From NCBI GenBank assembly GCA_013396915.1, contig VWZL01006771.1, forward strand, positions 2,001,379 through 2,065,378: a DNA stretch of 64,000 nucleotides, in the 5' to 3' direction. Numbering within the stretch: the first letter of the stretch is position 1; every line of letters begins with the position of its first letter. The position numbers were made by a program, and so were the translations under genes. The DNA is from Stercorarius parasiticus (taxonomy: Eukaryota > Chordata > Aves > Charadriiformes > Stercorariidae). The notes under the pieces were generated by a model. That model had not been told where the DNA came from, did no database searches, and saw nothing but the letters and a program-made list of their open reading frames with translations. Shown here piece after piece: positions 1-12,239 of this stretch.

Positions 1-3000
1 GAACATACTTCTCAACATACTTTGGGACTGAATCCTCTCTAAAATATCTATATAGATTAATCACATAAATAAACAGGAAATATACAGGTAAATGCAGCTT
101 AGAATCCATGGCAAGAGATTTAAAGAATATTTTTGACTCTTTTCTATTTTCACAGGCTCAATGATATAAACAAATGAATGTAATGATAATAATAACACTC
201 ACAGATTCTCTTTTAGCTTTCCACGGCCCAGAAAAGGAAAATAAAGTAACCCAAGATGGGTTTATACATGATTTGCTTGTACTGAGACATGTGTCATGGA
301 ACTTGGCAAACTTTCTCAGGTCACAGACTTCGTTACCACAGTGCAACGTGAGCAGTTTAACCGATTGAAGCAAAAATAATCATTTCCTATCCTTTAATCA
401 TAAATGATCCTAAATAGACAAGGGATAACTCCCACACACACACTGCAGAGCAATGGCTGCAATTTGGAATTGTTGAACTCAGGCAGTAAGAAGCCACACA
501 GCTCAGTGGTTTTCAGGATGAATTTGCACTTCCAAGGAGAGCCTCAGATTATGCCTTTCACTTCCATAACCCAAAGAGAAGGACTGGGCAGATGCTGCCC
601 AAGCACGCAGAAACTACTTCCTTGGTAGCATCATCCCTACCTTGGGGCTCTGCTTACATAGTTGAACTGAAACAGGAAAAAACATCTGGAATATTTTGGA
701 GTTTAGGCTACTGTTTGAATTAATCTGGTTGAAATGCTGAAGGTAAACTGCCCCATGCGCTTTGGAAGACAGTATTGTCTCTGCAGGTCCCTTCGCACTT
801 TGAGAAGTCGATAATCATTAGTGTAATCTCACTGTGATTTAAAGGTTGGGATTACAACTGCTTGCAAGCCATGGAGAATGGGAAGGCTAGGAAAGTTCAT
901 CCCTGCTTTAATTACAGAAAAAATACTACTAGCATTTAGAAGACATTTAACAACAAGATTAGTAGATGAGTATTTCTGGGCTTTCTGTTGTTTTTTTTCT
1001 TTCTAACAACTACCAAGCATTTGAAAAGCAGCAAGATTGGTTTGGCCTGCATGTAAGAGTGCAATGACAGCTCTGTTAATCATCCAGAAATCATCTGCTT
1101 GGGACAGCGTGATAAATAACAGGCAAACTACCCAGCCAGCTCTTGGAAGCAGAGCCCCTGGTTTGGAACAGTGTGAAACCACAAATACTATCCGTGTGCA
1201 AACAAATGTGACTTACAGTTTATCATTTATATTCAAGCTGCCCTGAAAATGTCTTTCCTCTTCCTGAATCATTAACTTGTCTGAAAAAAAATAGAATCAG
1301 ACACATATTAGAGGAGTTCAATAGAAGAAAAGCAAATGACAAAAATTAAACAAAACAATAGACTGTTATGTTTCCATGGAAAGGCAGCAAAGGAAAAAAA
1401 GAAAGGCCAAAAAAAGAACGATGGAAGGATTAAACAGAACATGACCAATATTTCAGTAAACAATGGCATGTTTCTCTGCTCTTTGAAAATGTTTCTCATG
1501 TGTCAATAGTTACAGGTCTTACCATGGGCAAGCCGGGGAGAGCTCACTCTGCTGAGGGCACCCATGTAGTTATTTTGCAAGTTATTTTGAAGATTGCTTT
1601 TTTTGGTCTCCTAAGGCCTCCTCCATGTGTTCAGAATTACATTAACCAAAGAGAAAAGGATGGTTATTGCCTGCTTACACAAGTGACAGACGATTATTAC
1701 TGTAATTACACGCAGAGCCTGCATTTGGGACACATCCCCCTTCACAGCTCCAAAGCCTCTCAAACCTGAGAGCTCGTCCAAGGAGATGTTTAGCTTGCCA
1801 TTATTTTTAGAGATATGGCTGAGTGAAAAAAGCGAAGTGGATGCTTGTGTTTGTATGGAAGCCTTGACAAACAGAATCTAAGCTAGCTTTTCGCAAAATA
1901 TGTTACCCCGGTAATTGCAGAAGTGATAAATAGTCTGCAATTGAAAACATAGTACCAGTGGGCAAACACAACAGACAACTGTTGAACACGTTGTGGTGTC
2001 AGAAGAACATGAAAATAGGGCCTGACATGACAGCATTTACTCTATGGTAAATCTTCAACTCATAGGCTCATGCTACCCGGTCTGATTACACGCAGAAGTC
2101 TGTTTTTGCAGTGTGCTGCTCTGGTTTTTTATGTGGCATTAACACAATTGCAGTTTGAAGACACAGAGCACAGTTTGCATTTTTTCCACATGCACTCAGT
2201 TTTGGGGGCTATTTTTACCAAGTATTAAAGCCATAAAATAAACATGATTCTAAATACTTGTGAAAGATCTTTTTTTCCCATGCTACATTTATATATATTC
2301 TTTTACATTTGATTTCCATTCTGGTGGTTTCCATTCAGAAAAGGAGCTAAAGAAGAGAGAGGATGATAAAAAAGCAGATGTCATACAGATTGTGATTTTC
2401 TTGCATTTCACTGTTTTTGTTGGTTATGCAGAAATAACTCTGGAAATAAGGATATATCTTCACTTAGGAATTTAAATTAAAAAAAAAACAAACAACCAAA
2501 TGCAAGTTTGTACAGAGGTGATGCCTATTTCTTGTGGGTTGTTTTCAAAAGGATAAAAGAGGTAGGTTTCATCTGCTCTTCTGATAACCATACAAAGCAA
2601 TTTGTCCTGAAAAAGAGCAAATTGGTTGCCTCTTAGATCAGGAAAACAGTCATGACCATGGGAGTTATGTCCAGCATTAGCCTAAAAACCCAATGACAAA
2701 ACTGTCTCTGATGCAGTATTTGCAAAGATTGTAACTCCAGACTGGAGATGGAGGACCAGTCCCTGGTAAATGGTCATAACCCCATTGAAGTCAGAAATGC
2801 TTCCTCAGTTTACACAGGCTGGCCTTTTGTTTAGAGACTCTTGGAAAATATATACTTTTTAAGTAAAAACGGCCTAAATGCATAGGCCTGGGAAGTCCTT
2901 TACAGAGGGGCTGGATATTACTCTCTGATCCATGAAAACCTTTCATCAAGACTAAATCAAACAGCTGCTCTTAAACGTTTGTTTTCTAAAAGGATGAATA

Positions 3001-3411
3001 TGCCTCTAATAGATACCAGTATAAATTAGCTTATAGTCTAGATGGGATATTTGAATTTATAATAAAAGTAACTAAACTACAAATTATTCGCTGGGCACAG
3101 GATCATGCTTAGCAGTTGCTGTATGAAATTAATTATCAGAGTAATTTAATTTAATTGCTCATCTCAGCAGAGCAGGCTTCAAGCTCCAGGATTTTGTCAC
3201 TTCAGAAGGTGAGAAAGTCTTTTCTGGTGTAGCACGGGAAGTGATTACTTCTCAGTGCTGTGGGAATCCTCAGATAAACACATTTTTGTTATATGTGGGG
3301 ACTGATACTTGTATGTCTGGTTTCTGGTAAATGAGATCTTTTATACTGTCAAAACACAACCACAGCCACATCTGTTAGCAAACCCATGTTTTCTCTGTTT
3401 CCCTGTTGTAG
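1..3411. other. AT-rich non-coding DNA, no gene seen
   Basis: Short open frames occur on both strands, but none has a recognisable domain or a convincing exon boundary. I saw no mobile element. Homopolymer runs of A or T are scattered through it (for example near 1284 and 2480). The stretch fits intron or intergenic DNA. Confidence 0.7.
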
Positions 3412-3535
3412 TGCTCTCACCGCTGGCCACCGCTTCAGATTTGTGAGCATCACTCTCCTGCCACACCGTGCCACCTGCTGGGACACGCCGTGGGAAGTGA
3501 CCTTGTCCTCTGGCACCTACCCTGGCTTGCACTGA
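3412..3535 (+). other. Exon-like segment (possible terminal exon), unrecognised
   Basis: The segment starts just after a strong acceptor-like signal: a roughly 25-nt pyrimidine-rich run (about 3387-3408) ending in TAG at 3409-3411. It is GC-richer than its surroundings (about 62% over 3421-3480 by hand count) and has several CpGs. One frame stays open from 3413 for 40 codons to a TGA at 3533-3535; a second frame is also open to a stop a little further on. I see no poly(A) signal nearby, and the minus strand is open as well, which weakens the coding case. I do not recognise the peptide. It could instead be a regulatory island, since a CTCF-type motif lies inside it. Confidence 0.18.
3469..3481 (-). 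promoter_or_regulatory. CTCF-type core motif
   Basis: On the minus strand the 13 bases read CCAGCAGGTGGCA, matching the vertebrate CTCF core CCASYAGRKGGCR at every position. The consensus is known biology; the match is visible; occupancy is an inference. It lies in a small GC- and CpG-richer segment, which is typical of such sites. Confidence 0.35.
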
Positions 3536-4756
3536 AGATTATCTAATGTTAGAAAGAAGAGGTTAAAAAAACTCTTTAGTGTTAAACTGATCTTGAGACA
3601 CTAGTAAGCATCTCTATGTCAGACTTTTAAAACCTGTATTAGCTATGAAAGGAGGGGCAGACAGCACCGATACTGATGACTAACTGTTCTTTCCTTAGAG
3701 GCATTGCACTCTTTCGGTAAATTATTTCCAAACAGGGCTAGATTTTTACCTGTCTTCTTTTAGCCAAGATTCTCTAATGAATATCTGAATATCTATTGCT
3801 GAATATTGCTGAATATCTATCAATGCATGTATGTATGGCTTACATACATACAAGGGACTTCATGTTACTCACAAACTAACCATTGGAAGAACTGTTTTAA
3901 ATTCACTGCTAGTAATACCTATGTAGCTTTTGATTCATATTTGGCCAGAGGCCCATACATACTGCTGAGCCACAACCATAGCAGGATGCCGGTGTTACTA
4001 TTAGAGGGCATTTACTTAGCAGGGGACAAGGGAGTGGAAGAATAAGAGGGGCTGTTTCTGAGAGATGCTGCCAAGAAATCTCTGCAGCCATGAGCTAGGC
4101 ATGCAGCACTTTGCATGAGGAATTCAGCCTCTCAGATCCACGGTAAGGAAGCTATAAATTGCTCACTCAGTCATTTAACTTTGTGAAACCAGGTTTGTAT
4201 GCTTGTGGAATGCCACCTAATGATAACAAGTTTAGCATTTGGTTTTTCGAATAAAAATACTTTGACAAGAGCCTCCAAAAAACCACAACTCCCTGTTTTT
4301 TTCTTTTCCACTGTTTTCCTTATATGCACAAAAAAGCAAAAAGCAATCCCACAGGCTAGCAAAAAACATATGTTATAAAACACCTGAAAAATTCAATTTG
4401 ACTATTTTGCAGTATTTACCAGAATTCAAACCTATATGTGAAACAAATGAAGAAGTCAGCTGTCATGCTGGGAAGCCCTCCTAGAAGAAAGCAGAATTCA
4501 GAGGCATTTGCTGTGAAGTGACACAGCTCTCAGCAGCATCACCAAGCACAGGGGACTGCGCTCTCCCTAAATGAGTAAGCTGGTTCCAGGGTATAACAAC
4601 TGGGGATATCACAACATTTTAAAAGCACAGACCTTTTGATTTTAGTCTAGATGGATTGCACTTTACGTGATTACAGTTCTGATGGAGGGGACAAAGATTA
4701 ATATTTTTGTAATGGTTTTCATGATCTGTGTTACTCTATTTTTTGACTCTGTAACC
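3536..4756. other. AT-rich non-coding DNA
   Basis: No gene, mobile element or RNA recognised. It contains the short repeat and hairpin noted at 3786-3849. The open frames present lack any family signature. Confidence 0.65.
3786..3849. repeat. Short degenerate tandem repeat with adjoining hairpin
   Basis: The unit TGAATATCT, with TATTGC variants, recurs several times over 3786-3820. It is followed by a 9-bp inverted repeat: ATGTATGTA at 3827-3835 and TACATACAT at 3841-3849, with a 5-nt loop. This is probably replication slippage in AT-rich DNA. Confidence 0.5.
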
Positions 4757-6150
4757 CTAAAAAGCAAAGAAGCCTCTACAAAGCTGTATTAGTCCCACCC
4801 TTCCTCTCCCGAGAACGCTCATGAGCCCTGATCTCCACACTATGGACCGCTGTATGGCCCTCTGGGAGAAAAAGAGTGGATCAGGGTTGCTACACCAAGA
4901 AAGAGAGGAGTGGTGGTCACTGAAGAAAGCCCTGAGGCATATGGCAGGGAACCTGCACGTGTACTCAGGATGATCCGCATTCAGGTACTGTATTTTACAC
5001 TGCTGAGCCCTTGCAGGAGCACAGCCTGGCACACGATGCAGCTCTTACAGCTGAGAGTGCACGTCACCTTTCACTCACACCATCACACCAGCACCGGGCT
5101 GCTTGCCCCCAAAGCATCTCACCCAGAGCTGCCAGTAAGGACTATCTAGTGCAACAGAGCCTGCCTCGTCCACAGGGCTGGGACCTGGCACGCTCCTCTC
5201 CATTTGCCACCATCCCCTCCTCCTGCGAGTTAAACCCCTGCCACCCTCAGCACGATGAGTGCATTAGCCAAGAGATAATTGCTCTGTCCTCCTAAGGGGG
5301 TATATCCCACCCAGAGTCTCTGCCCATAGCACTAGACCTTGAACCAAAGTTGACCCACTGGGAGAGGTTTATCACACCGCTGCCTGAGGCTGGGACAGGC
5401 TGAGGACTATGGGGACTCCAGTTCTCCCAGCTGCAGGCAAGCCCGGGACACCAGGTGCCAGTCACAGTTTTCTTCCCTGCTCAGTGACATCTAGAACTGA
5501 GGTGCTTTCTGTAGCTGGCCCCGAAGCAAGCATGCCTTCTGACACATGATTTAATGCTGGCAATTCAGTCCCTATCATGGATCCAACTCACTGCACATAG
5601 ATATGGCCACAAAAAGGAGGCAGAAGAGCACAGACCCGGTTGTGGCATCACCTCCTGGCTTGTGCCCAGCCGTGTCTGTAGCCCTCCTGGGCCAGGGTTT
5701 GTGAAGAACTCAGACAGCGGATATTTCTGGGAGGTTAAAGCGATGCAAGAGGAGGCCTCCCTGAGCCTGCCCAGCCAGAGTGGAGTCTGGCTGTGGCTCA
5801 GCATCAGAAAACTCACTGCAACGTGGCTGTCACACTGCTGTGCCTGTTGCAACCCAGACCCTGAGCCAGCTTAGGCACTTCCACAATTAGCACACCAAGA
5901 AAAGATGCTCAAAGTTTTGCAGAGATCAAAAATACTGAGTAGGCCGTGAAGACCTGTCTATTTCTGCCATTTCTCCGCTTACAGACAACAAACCTCTATC
6001 TGCTCTCTCCCCTGGCCTTACAAACCAGACAATCTCTTGGTTTCAGCATCGCAGACCCCGACCCAATCTGCCTTCCCCTGAGTCACCTGCACTCGCCAAG
6101 GCTCGAACAGCCAGCCCACACTAGCAGGGTTTCCTTCAGTCTGCTCACGG
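4757..6150. other. GC-richer non-coding block
   Basis: Hand counts give about 67% GC over 5161-5220 and 63% over 5401-5460, well above the AT-rich flanks. CpG is not strikingly enriched, so this is not a classic CpG island. Overlapping open frames on both strands are expected at this composition and none shows a domain. It could be a diverged repeat or unrecognised exons; one exon-like piece is listed at 5017-5134. Confidence 0.4.
5017..5134 (+). other. Exon-like segment with both splice signals, unrecognised
   Basis: A pyrimidine-containing tract ending TTGCAG at 5011-5016 precedes it, and GTAAGG at 5135-5140, a near-consensus donor, follows. The 118-nt interval is open in two frames. Neither peptide is recognised. 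Chance pairs of this quality are expected in a GC-rich block, so this is only a lead. Confidence 0.12.
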
Positions 6151-7642
6151 CCGTTCAAAGGGAAAATAGATGGACAAATGGTTTAAGATGCAACCTTGAG
6201 AAAGAAGATTGCTTACTTATCTGCTTTCTACAAAAATGTTTTCATTGGACTTTCAATTGAATTTTAAATTACTGTAAATAATGATTTTCAAGAAGACTGC
6301 AGGTCTATAAACTCCAGCACTATGCCCTAGGATACAGCATTACATGCCCCCATAGCTGGTACCTGCCAGAAGGCTCAGAGAAATCCTAGTATAGCTAACC
6401 ACCAGATAACTTTCTTCCCTGTAATTTTTCTCCTGTTCTCTCTTTTCCAAGGAGTTTAAAGCTTGATATTAACCCGGAACTGAGTAAAACTGATACCTCT
6501 AAGGATGATATAACTGCAAGAAACCAAGTGGCACACGTAGTGATGTTAGCCTTTCTCAGCTGAGCTGGGATAATTGCACATGCTCCTTATTTTTTCATAA
6601 TGTGAACTAAAATGCTCTTGCTTAAACAATCACAGAAGGTTACAGTGCATCAGTGAAGATGGTCAGTAAAATTGTTTTACTTCCCACTGCAATGGGTTTA
6701 GTTTTAGCACAGCCGGTCTCCATGCCTGGGCAGTCACTGCCAGCTGACAGTGGTAATTTCTGAAAAAGCGCTGCTGCAAGCGCTGACAAAGAGCCTAACC
6801 TCTTTTGAAACCATCCCTTTGCCTCAAAGGAATGGCTCTGGATTTGAACACAGTCTCTCCCATCCATTTTAAAGCAGTGTTTAAGGCAGCCACACTAATA
6901 GAGAGGAATACTGGATGCCTTTCTTCTCAGCTTCAATGTCAGTGCTGGTTTTGAAATTACTGTAGGAGTCATGTAGAGTCATGCTGCTGATGTTCGTGTT
7001 CTCTTACCCTAGTCCAGAGCTGAGCAAGCTGGCTTTATTGTGATTCCCACAAGGCCTGCACAAGGAGTTGGATACTTTATTCTATCTTAAATTTTAAACT
7101 TTAATTAACTTCAGACATACTTGAACTGAGATGCTTGTGTGGCATCCCAATAAAACAGCGTATTATTTCCAATTGAAGTCACCTTTAAAGAAAAGAGAAG
7201 AGTAGGGAAGGGAGTGAGGAGGAACTGCTTAGTGCCCTTGTGAGTCATGGTCCCTTCACTTACTCAGGCTCTGCAATCTGCTGAGATTTGAGCTTTTTCT
7301 TTGGGAATCTCTGAATGCTTCAGATATTCCTTCCCAAATTCAAGGTAGAAGGTATCTATGCTCTGGATGCATACATCTCAGGTATCAGACTGTAAATAAA
7401 ACATCACTCTCTTTGCACACAGTAAGGACATGAGAATGCCTCCATTGACCCATTTAGCTCAGCACCTTGATGCCAGTAGCTGTTGGTAGCAAATGCCAAG
7501 GAAAGATTATAAGAATGGGCGGGCATAAACTGCCTGCTGTTGTGATGTGCTCTCCTGCCTTCCAGCACCCTGCAGTTTTGGGACTTTCTGACTGTGGTGG
7601 ATGAGTGCGATGCGCCTCACTCAAAACAGAGAAGCAGGTATA
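6151..7642. other. Non-coding DNA, no gene seen
   Basis: AT-rich sequence without recognisable coding, RNA or repeat features. Short open frames have no family match that I can see. Confidence 0.6.
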
Positions 7643-8590
7643 TGTTTTACTGAGGTGAAATAATAATTTGACAGAGTTCAATAAATTTGATGGAATTTAA
7701 CAAAGTTTAACAGTGGTTTACCAGGGTTCAGTAAGTTTGATGGCAAGGTTCACCTTATTAATTACTGCATGGAAGAAACATACGAAGGAAAATTGAGCTA
7801 GGATTGAGTTAGAATGATTCACATGGCGTGGAGATGAAAAAGATATGGAAGACCCTCCTGTTGAGTCACGAGTTTCAGAGCGGCCCCCCTTGCTTTCTAA
7901 ACTCCTTTTGGAACCTAGGTGCAGCTAGGTCCCATCTTAGTCTCAGACTTGGACAACAGTTTATGTATAATGGAATTATCTATACAAAGTTTACAATAAT
8001 TAATACTGAGTAGCTACATGGATTAGTAATGTTTCATTAGTATTCATTCAGCGTGCTATCAGTCGCTTACCAAGGATCTGTCATGAGTAAGGGATCTCTC
8101 CGTCTTGGGCAAGGAAGGATCTCTAAGTCTCAGGTAAGGAATTTCAAACCTTGAGAGGTGTCCCTACTCAAGGAGAGAGTCACCTGGTGGGCAGTCCAGC
8201 TGCCGTTCAGGGAGAGCTCCAATTGGGCCCATCCTGATCGTAATATTTATAGAGTGAAGGAGCTGTCTGCTAGTCAATAGTATAGACAAGATAAACGTCT
8301 TCATTTTAGCTCTGGTATCTTGTTCTGTACCTTGGTTATCTTGCATTTTTGGGCTTCAAAACAAACCACCTTTTGACATATCTTTCCAAGGCACCTTCCC
8401 TCCTGTGTACGTGAGCCATGAGCTCTCCAGCTCGCACTTTCACCACAGGGCATGAGGGCTGCTGCTCCTTGGTCAGCCCAAACCAAAGTACGGCTGGGGA
8501 TCAAGTGTATCTGTCACGCTGACCCAGAGATGTCTTCCATCTGATCAACAGGCGTTACCAGATATGCCTTCCAGGTGTTGGTCTCATTGT
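7643..8590 (+). mobile_element. Probable LTR/ERV-derived repeat (old, boundaries uncertain)
   Basis: The text of this stretch resembles a dispersed LTR-type repeat I associate with bird genomes. Visible supporting structure includes a pair of related motifs, GTTCAATAAATTTGATGG at about 7677-7694 and GTTCAGTAAGTTTGATGG near 7726-7743, and repeated GGATCT(C/G)T words around 8054, 8090 and 8128. I could not define TG...CA ends or a target-site duplication, so both limits are approximate (within roughly 50-100 bases). No retroviral coding frame is present. The alternative is unique sequence with chance internal repeats; a library search would settle it. Confidence 0.42.
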
Positions 8591-11500
8591 TTTTTGCTTT
8601 TTAGGCATCCATAGTGTTGTGACGGTGATACTATGTATAAAAAAACCCCAATGCCTACATTCTACGTTTTGAATCTGTCACCTCATGGTACAAGAATTAG
8701 GGGGCATCAATGAAACTAAGAGGAACAGTGAGGGAAAAATTCCTATTTATCTACATGATCTTTCTGATTCCATAGACATTTTGCAGAAATGCTTTTCCAG
8801 ACTGATGAGCCCCAGGTTATTTACTTACTCCTTGTACTGAGGCTATTCCGTACCTCTGAACACCCGTCACATTTCCATATCTTTTTCAGACTGGGACTGT
8901 CCATGTACCTGAGACAGCAGCTCAAATGTTAAAAACAGCTCAACAGCTGTAAATCTCAGGAATTACACCGAAGAAGAGAAAATCTGTGGTAACATCTCTT
9001 TCTTAATTTTCAGTTTTTCTGAAAGCTGTCAGGTGAGCCTTTCAAACCCATTGATTATAAGACTAACATTTTTAAGGGCACTTAATGACACACATTATTA
9101 GATGAGCCATCAGCATTGCTTCCCAACCTCACCTATTGATAGCAGCATAACCACAGCCCCAGAGGAGCTGTGACTCGTCTGGTGGGATTCATCTCACTAG
9201 CTGTGGCCACGTGCTTCTACACGTCTGTTTCTGATCTGGTCACACAATAATTCTGTACAGGCAACGGAAAGAAACAGGCACTATCAGGAAACATTTAATC
9301 CAACCTAAGTAAGATTCCTTTGCTGGGACAAGTTAAAATATGCCACCTCCTCCCCAGTGACTACCTAGTGAATCTAAACTAGTAACTCAGATCTTTATTC
9401 TAAATTTGGTAAGATTAGCCTTACTTCTTATGTCCTCAAACACCTGTGAAAATTTCTAGTCTTAATTTTTATGGCCAGACAGCAGTACAATGCTGTACTG
9501 CTGTGTCTTGTATGCGTTTAATGGCCCTTTGCTCACACCCACTTATTGTTTTCCACACATTCATTCATTTGTTGAATGAAAACCAATGTACATTCTTTAG
9601 ATCAATCAAGGGAACTTTTCCTTTTATATGTAGTATTACACTGTATATATTAGCATTTATATATGCATACCATGCATAATATACGTACTATACAATATTA
9701 TAATATAGTGACACTGTGTATAGTATTATACGTTTGTCTTTCTCAGGGCTGATGATGAACTTTCCTGTGTTGCCTGTAAGATTAAAGAAACTTGGTTCAA
9801 AAAGTCTCCTGATAACAGAGGGAGTAATAGGGGTCAACTTCTCTTCACTGCTCCAGCTTTCATTCATACAAGGGAAAAATGAACTAATGTTTATGGATGC
9901 TTGGCCTACCATAACATGGAAATCTGTGCCCAAATTAAGAGGTTTATATTTTTTCCTGCAGGAACTTAAAGCCCTCGTTTTCATCCCCAATGCATGATTA
10001 AATGATTTAGTGAAGTGTTTTTCTTTTACCCATTAATTTCTTTCCAACACATTTTATTTAGACCAGTGCCTCTAGTCCAGGAGCCATCTGCGACTGTGGT
10101 GAATGACGAGTGAATTCCCAAAGAATAAATAGAAAAGGGCTTATTTGCTACAGATTTTTCAATCACATCCATTCACTTCCAGATTTAAATTGTAACCTGG
10201 AATTTGACCAATGTTTCTATTAACTTACCTCTTCATATTATATCAATAAAGCAATCATTTTAACTAGAAAAGATAATGGATTATGAGAAAATAAAGAACA
10301 ACCAGAAGACAAAAACCATCTATACAGATGCTAAATTAAAGTTGCACAGACAATATCAGTTTTCACAGTTGTGAAAATATGGGGTATGAGTCACCGCAGA
10401 AGCAGTTAAATGCTACCTATAGAGATAAGAGGTCTGATAAGAGATGGGTCTTAATGGGTTCTGTGCCCTTAATTCCTTCCTCTTATTGTTTCTTTGTCCC
10501 AAAACAAACCTGACAGTGTGTCTTCAGATCATCAGGTTAATGAAAGATGTATGTATTGAGAAGGTCAAATAAGGCCTCCAGTTAAAGAAGTTTCAACACA
10601 AAAGCCTAAAGCAATTTGAATTTTTCTTGTACTTCTGATTTCCTAATGCAGCCACTAAAGAGGCAATTTGACAAACATAGAGCACTCAGGGCTTTTTGTC
10701 CACAGTTGTCAACTGTTTTTTGTTCTGTAAAAGCCCAGTGGAAAGAAAGGGCTTTAAATAGTCATTTTGTTAACAGAGAACTTGGATATAATACACACGC
10801 ATCTGTACCCAGTGGTGTTTTTTGCACTGTTCTTTGTAAACTGTAAATCCCCCATATGAGGAATGTGCAGTCTACATGTGGGAGCTCATCCGCCTTCCCC
10901 TGCTGCTCCTGCTTTTAAAGCAACTTCTCTTTAGCAGTCATTAGGGGAACACAATGTAAAAAGGCTTTCAAAAACAAACAAGCAGATTATTTGAAGTCTT
11001 CTTACTTGCACTTCTCCTAACTAACTTCATGTTTCTGAGTGCATACATTAATCCTTATGCATCTATTTTTAAGTTTTATTTAAAAGCTTGAATAGAATTA
11101 TCTACCAACATGCAAGGAAAAAAACCTCAACCTATGTCTCCATGAACATCACTTAAATCTGTGTATTTACAGAATTACCAGCAGGAAGGAAAGAACTCAG
11201 TGTTTTGTTTCCTGTTTCTTTTTTCTAAAATCTTTGTTCCCTTGTTCCGTTCATGCAGAAAATAAGGATACATAAGAGCTGGTCTAACAAGTAAGACTAG
11301 GGGTTCATTAAGCATACTTTCCCCTCTCCTCCAGCGGCAAATGCCAAATGCTGGCATGAAATCCCATGACAGATAATTATGGAAGTTTTTATTGATTTTG
11401 GTTTTTTTATGGAATAACCAGCTGCCAGGGAAGTACCAGTTTACTTTCACACTTCAATGGCATCTATGAAAATGTTCAGAGACTTCCCAGGAGCCCAAGG

Positions 11501-11701
11501 CAACATGGAAACTGTAAAGAGTGTGCAGAATTTAAAGACAAGCTGCAGGAAATGGATGGGTCTGGGAGACTATCGGATCAGTTGCCCTTGGGCCATATCA
11601 TCTAACGAAAAATGTTGTTCTTGGAGAGTAAATCCCACCATTATATATGAACAGCAGTTAAACTGGCACCCACCAGTTTTAAACTTATTTTTCCAACACA
11701 G
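8591..11701. other. Non-coding DNA
   Basis: AT-rich with no recognised gene. A good acceptor-like tract ends TGCAG at 9957-9961 and is followed by 11 open codons, a stop, and AATAAA at 10124-10129. That could be a terminal exon, but such a combination is also expected by chance in this much sequence. An 8-bp inverted repeat, TTTTCACA/TGTGAAAA, lies at 10360-10377. Confidence 0.55.
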
Positions 11702-11762
11702 ATCAGCAGGACTTAAAGAGCTGTTAGAAATGCATTACAGATCTCTGATAGGGAAAACAGAG
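11702..11762 (+). other. Exon-like 61-nt segment with both splice signals
   Basis: A pyrimidine-rich tract ending CAACACAG lies immediately upstream (AG at 11700-11701). GTAGGT, a strong donor, follows at 11763-11768. Only one of three frames is open across the segment; it starts after one base and ends in phase 0, encoding about 20 residues of amphipathic, leucine- and lysine-containing character. The other two frames carry stops. I do not recognise the protein. It could be a cassette exon, a non-coding-RNA exon or chance. Confidence 0.18.
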
Positions 11763-12239
11763 GTAGGTACCTTCTGATTGTTGCAGTTATTGATCCTTTA
11801 CACAGGAATTAACATGTAAAGAGTGACTGAGCTTTTAAGGAGAAAAAAAAATACACTGGTGAATCCAGCTGTCAGTCTGATTTACAAAAATCCTTAAACT
11901 ATTAAATGCATATTCTTAAGGATACGGTTTTACCTTGCTGCTTCTTGGATTGCTAATGATTAATTTTCTTGTTTTCCAGAGGAAATGAATTTTGCGAGAG
12001 CAAATAGCTGAAACTTGCTTTCAGACCTTCTAGCTCTGGTATGGTTAGGGAAAGACAAGATGATATCAGGTTGCATCAATAGATGATAAAACCATTGTAT
12101 TTAAAAAATGCTGGTGAAAATCAAGGAGCAAAAGTGCAAGCGAGTCTATTTTGCGAAAAGAAAGGAGAGAAGAAAACCAGCTTGATATCTAGATTTTCTC
12201 CTTATAGACACTTATTTAAGATTTTTGCTAGCAAGAACC
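11763..12239. other. Non-coding DNA
   Basis: No gene, RNA or repeat recognised. Confidence 0.6.

Noticed and set aside
3998..4012. ATTAGAGGGCA as a third CTCF-type site
   Set aside because: Two mismatches in the core positions, below the standard used for the sites reported.
9688..9997. Overlapping 93- and 100-codon open frames on opposite strands
   Set aside because: Neither translation shows a domain; mutual overlap on both strands is typical of chance.
10360..10377. TTTTCACAGTTGTGAAAA palindrome-like site
   Set aside because: Only 8-bp arms; several such sites are expected in 64 kb. Mentioned in the block description but not treated as functional.
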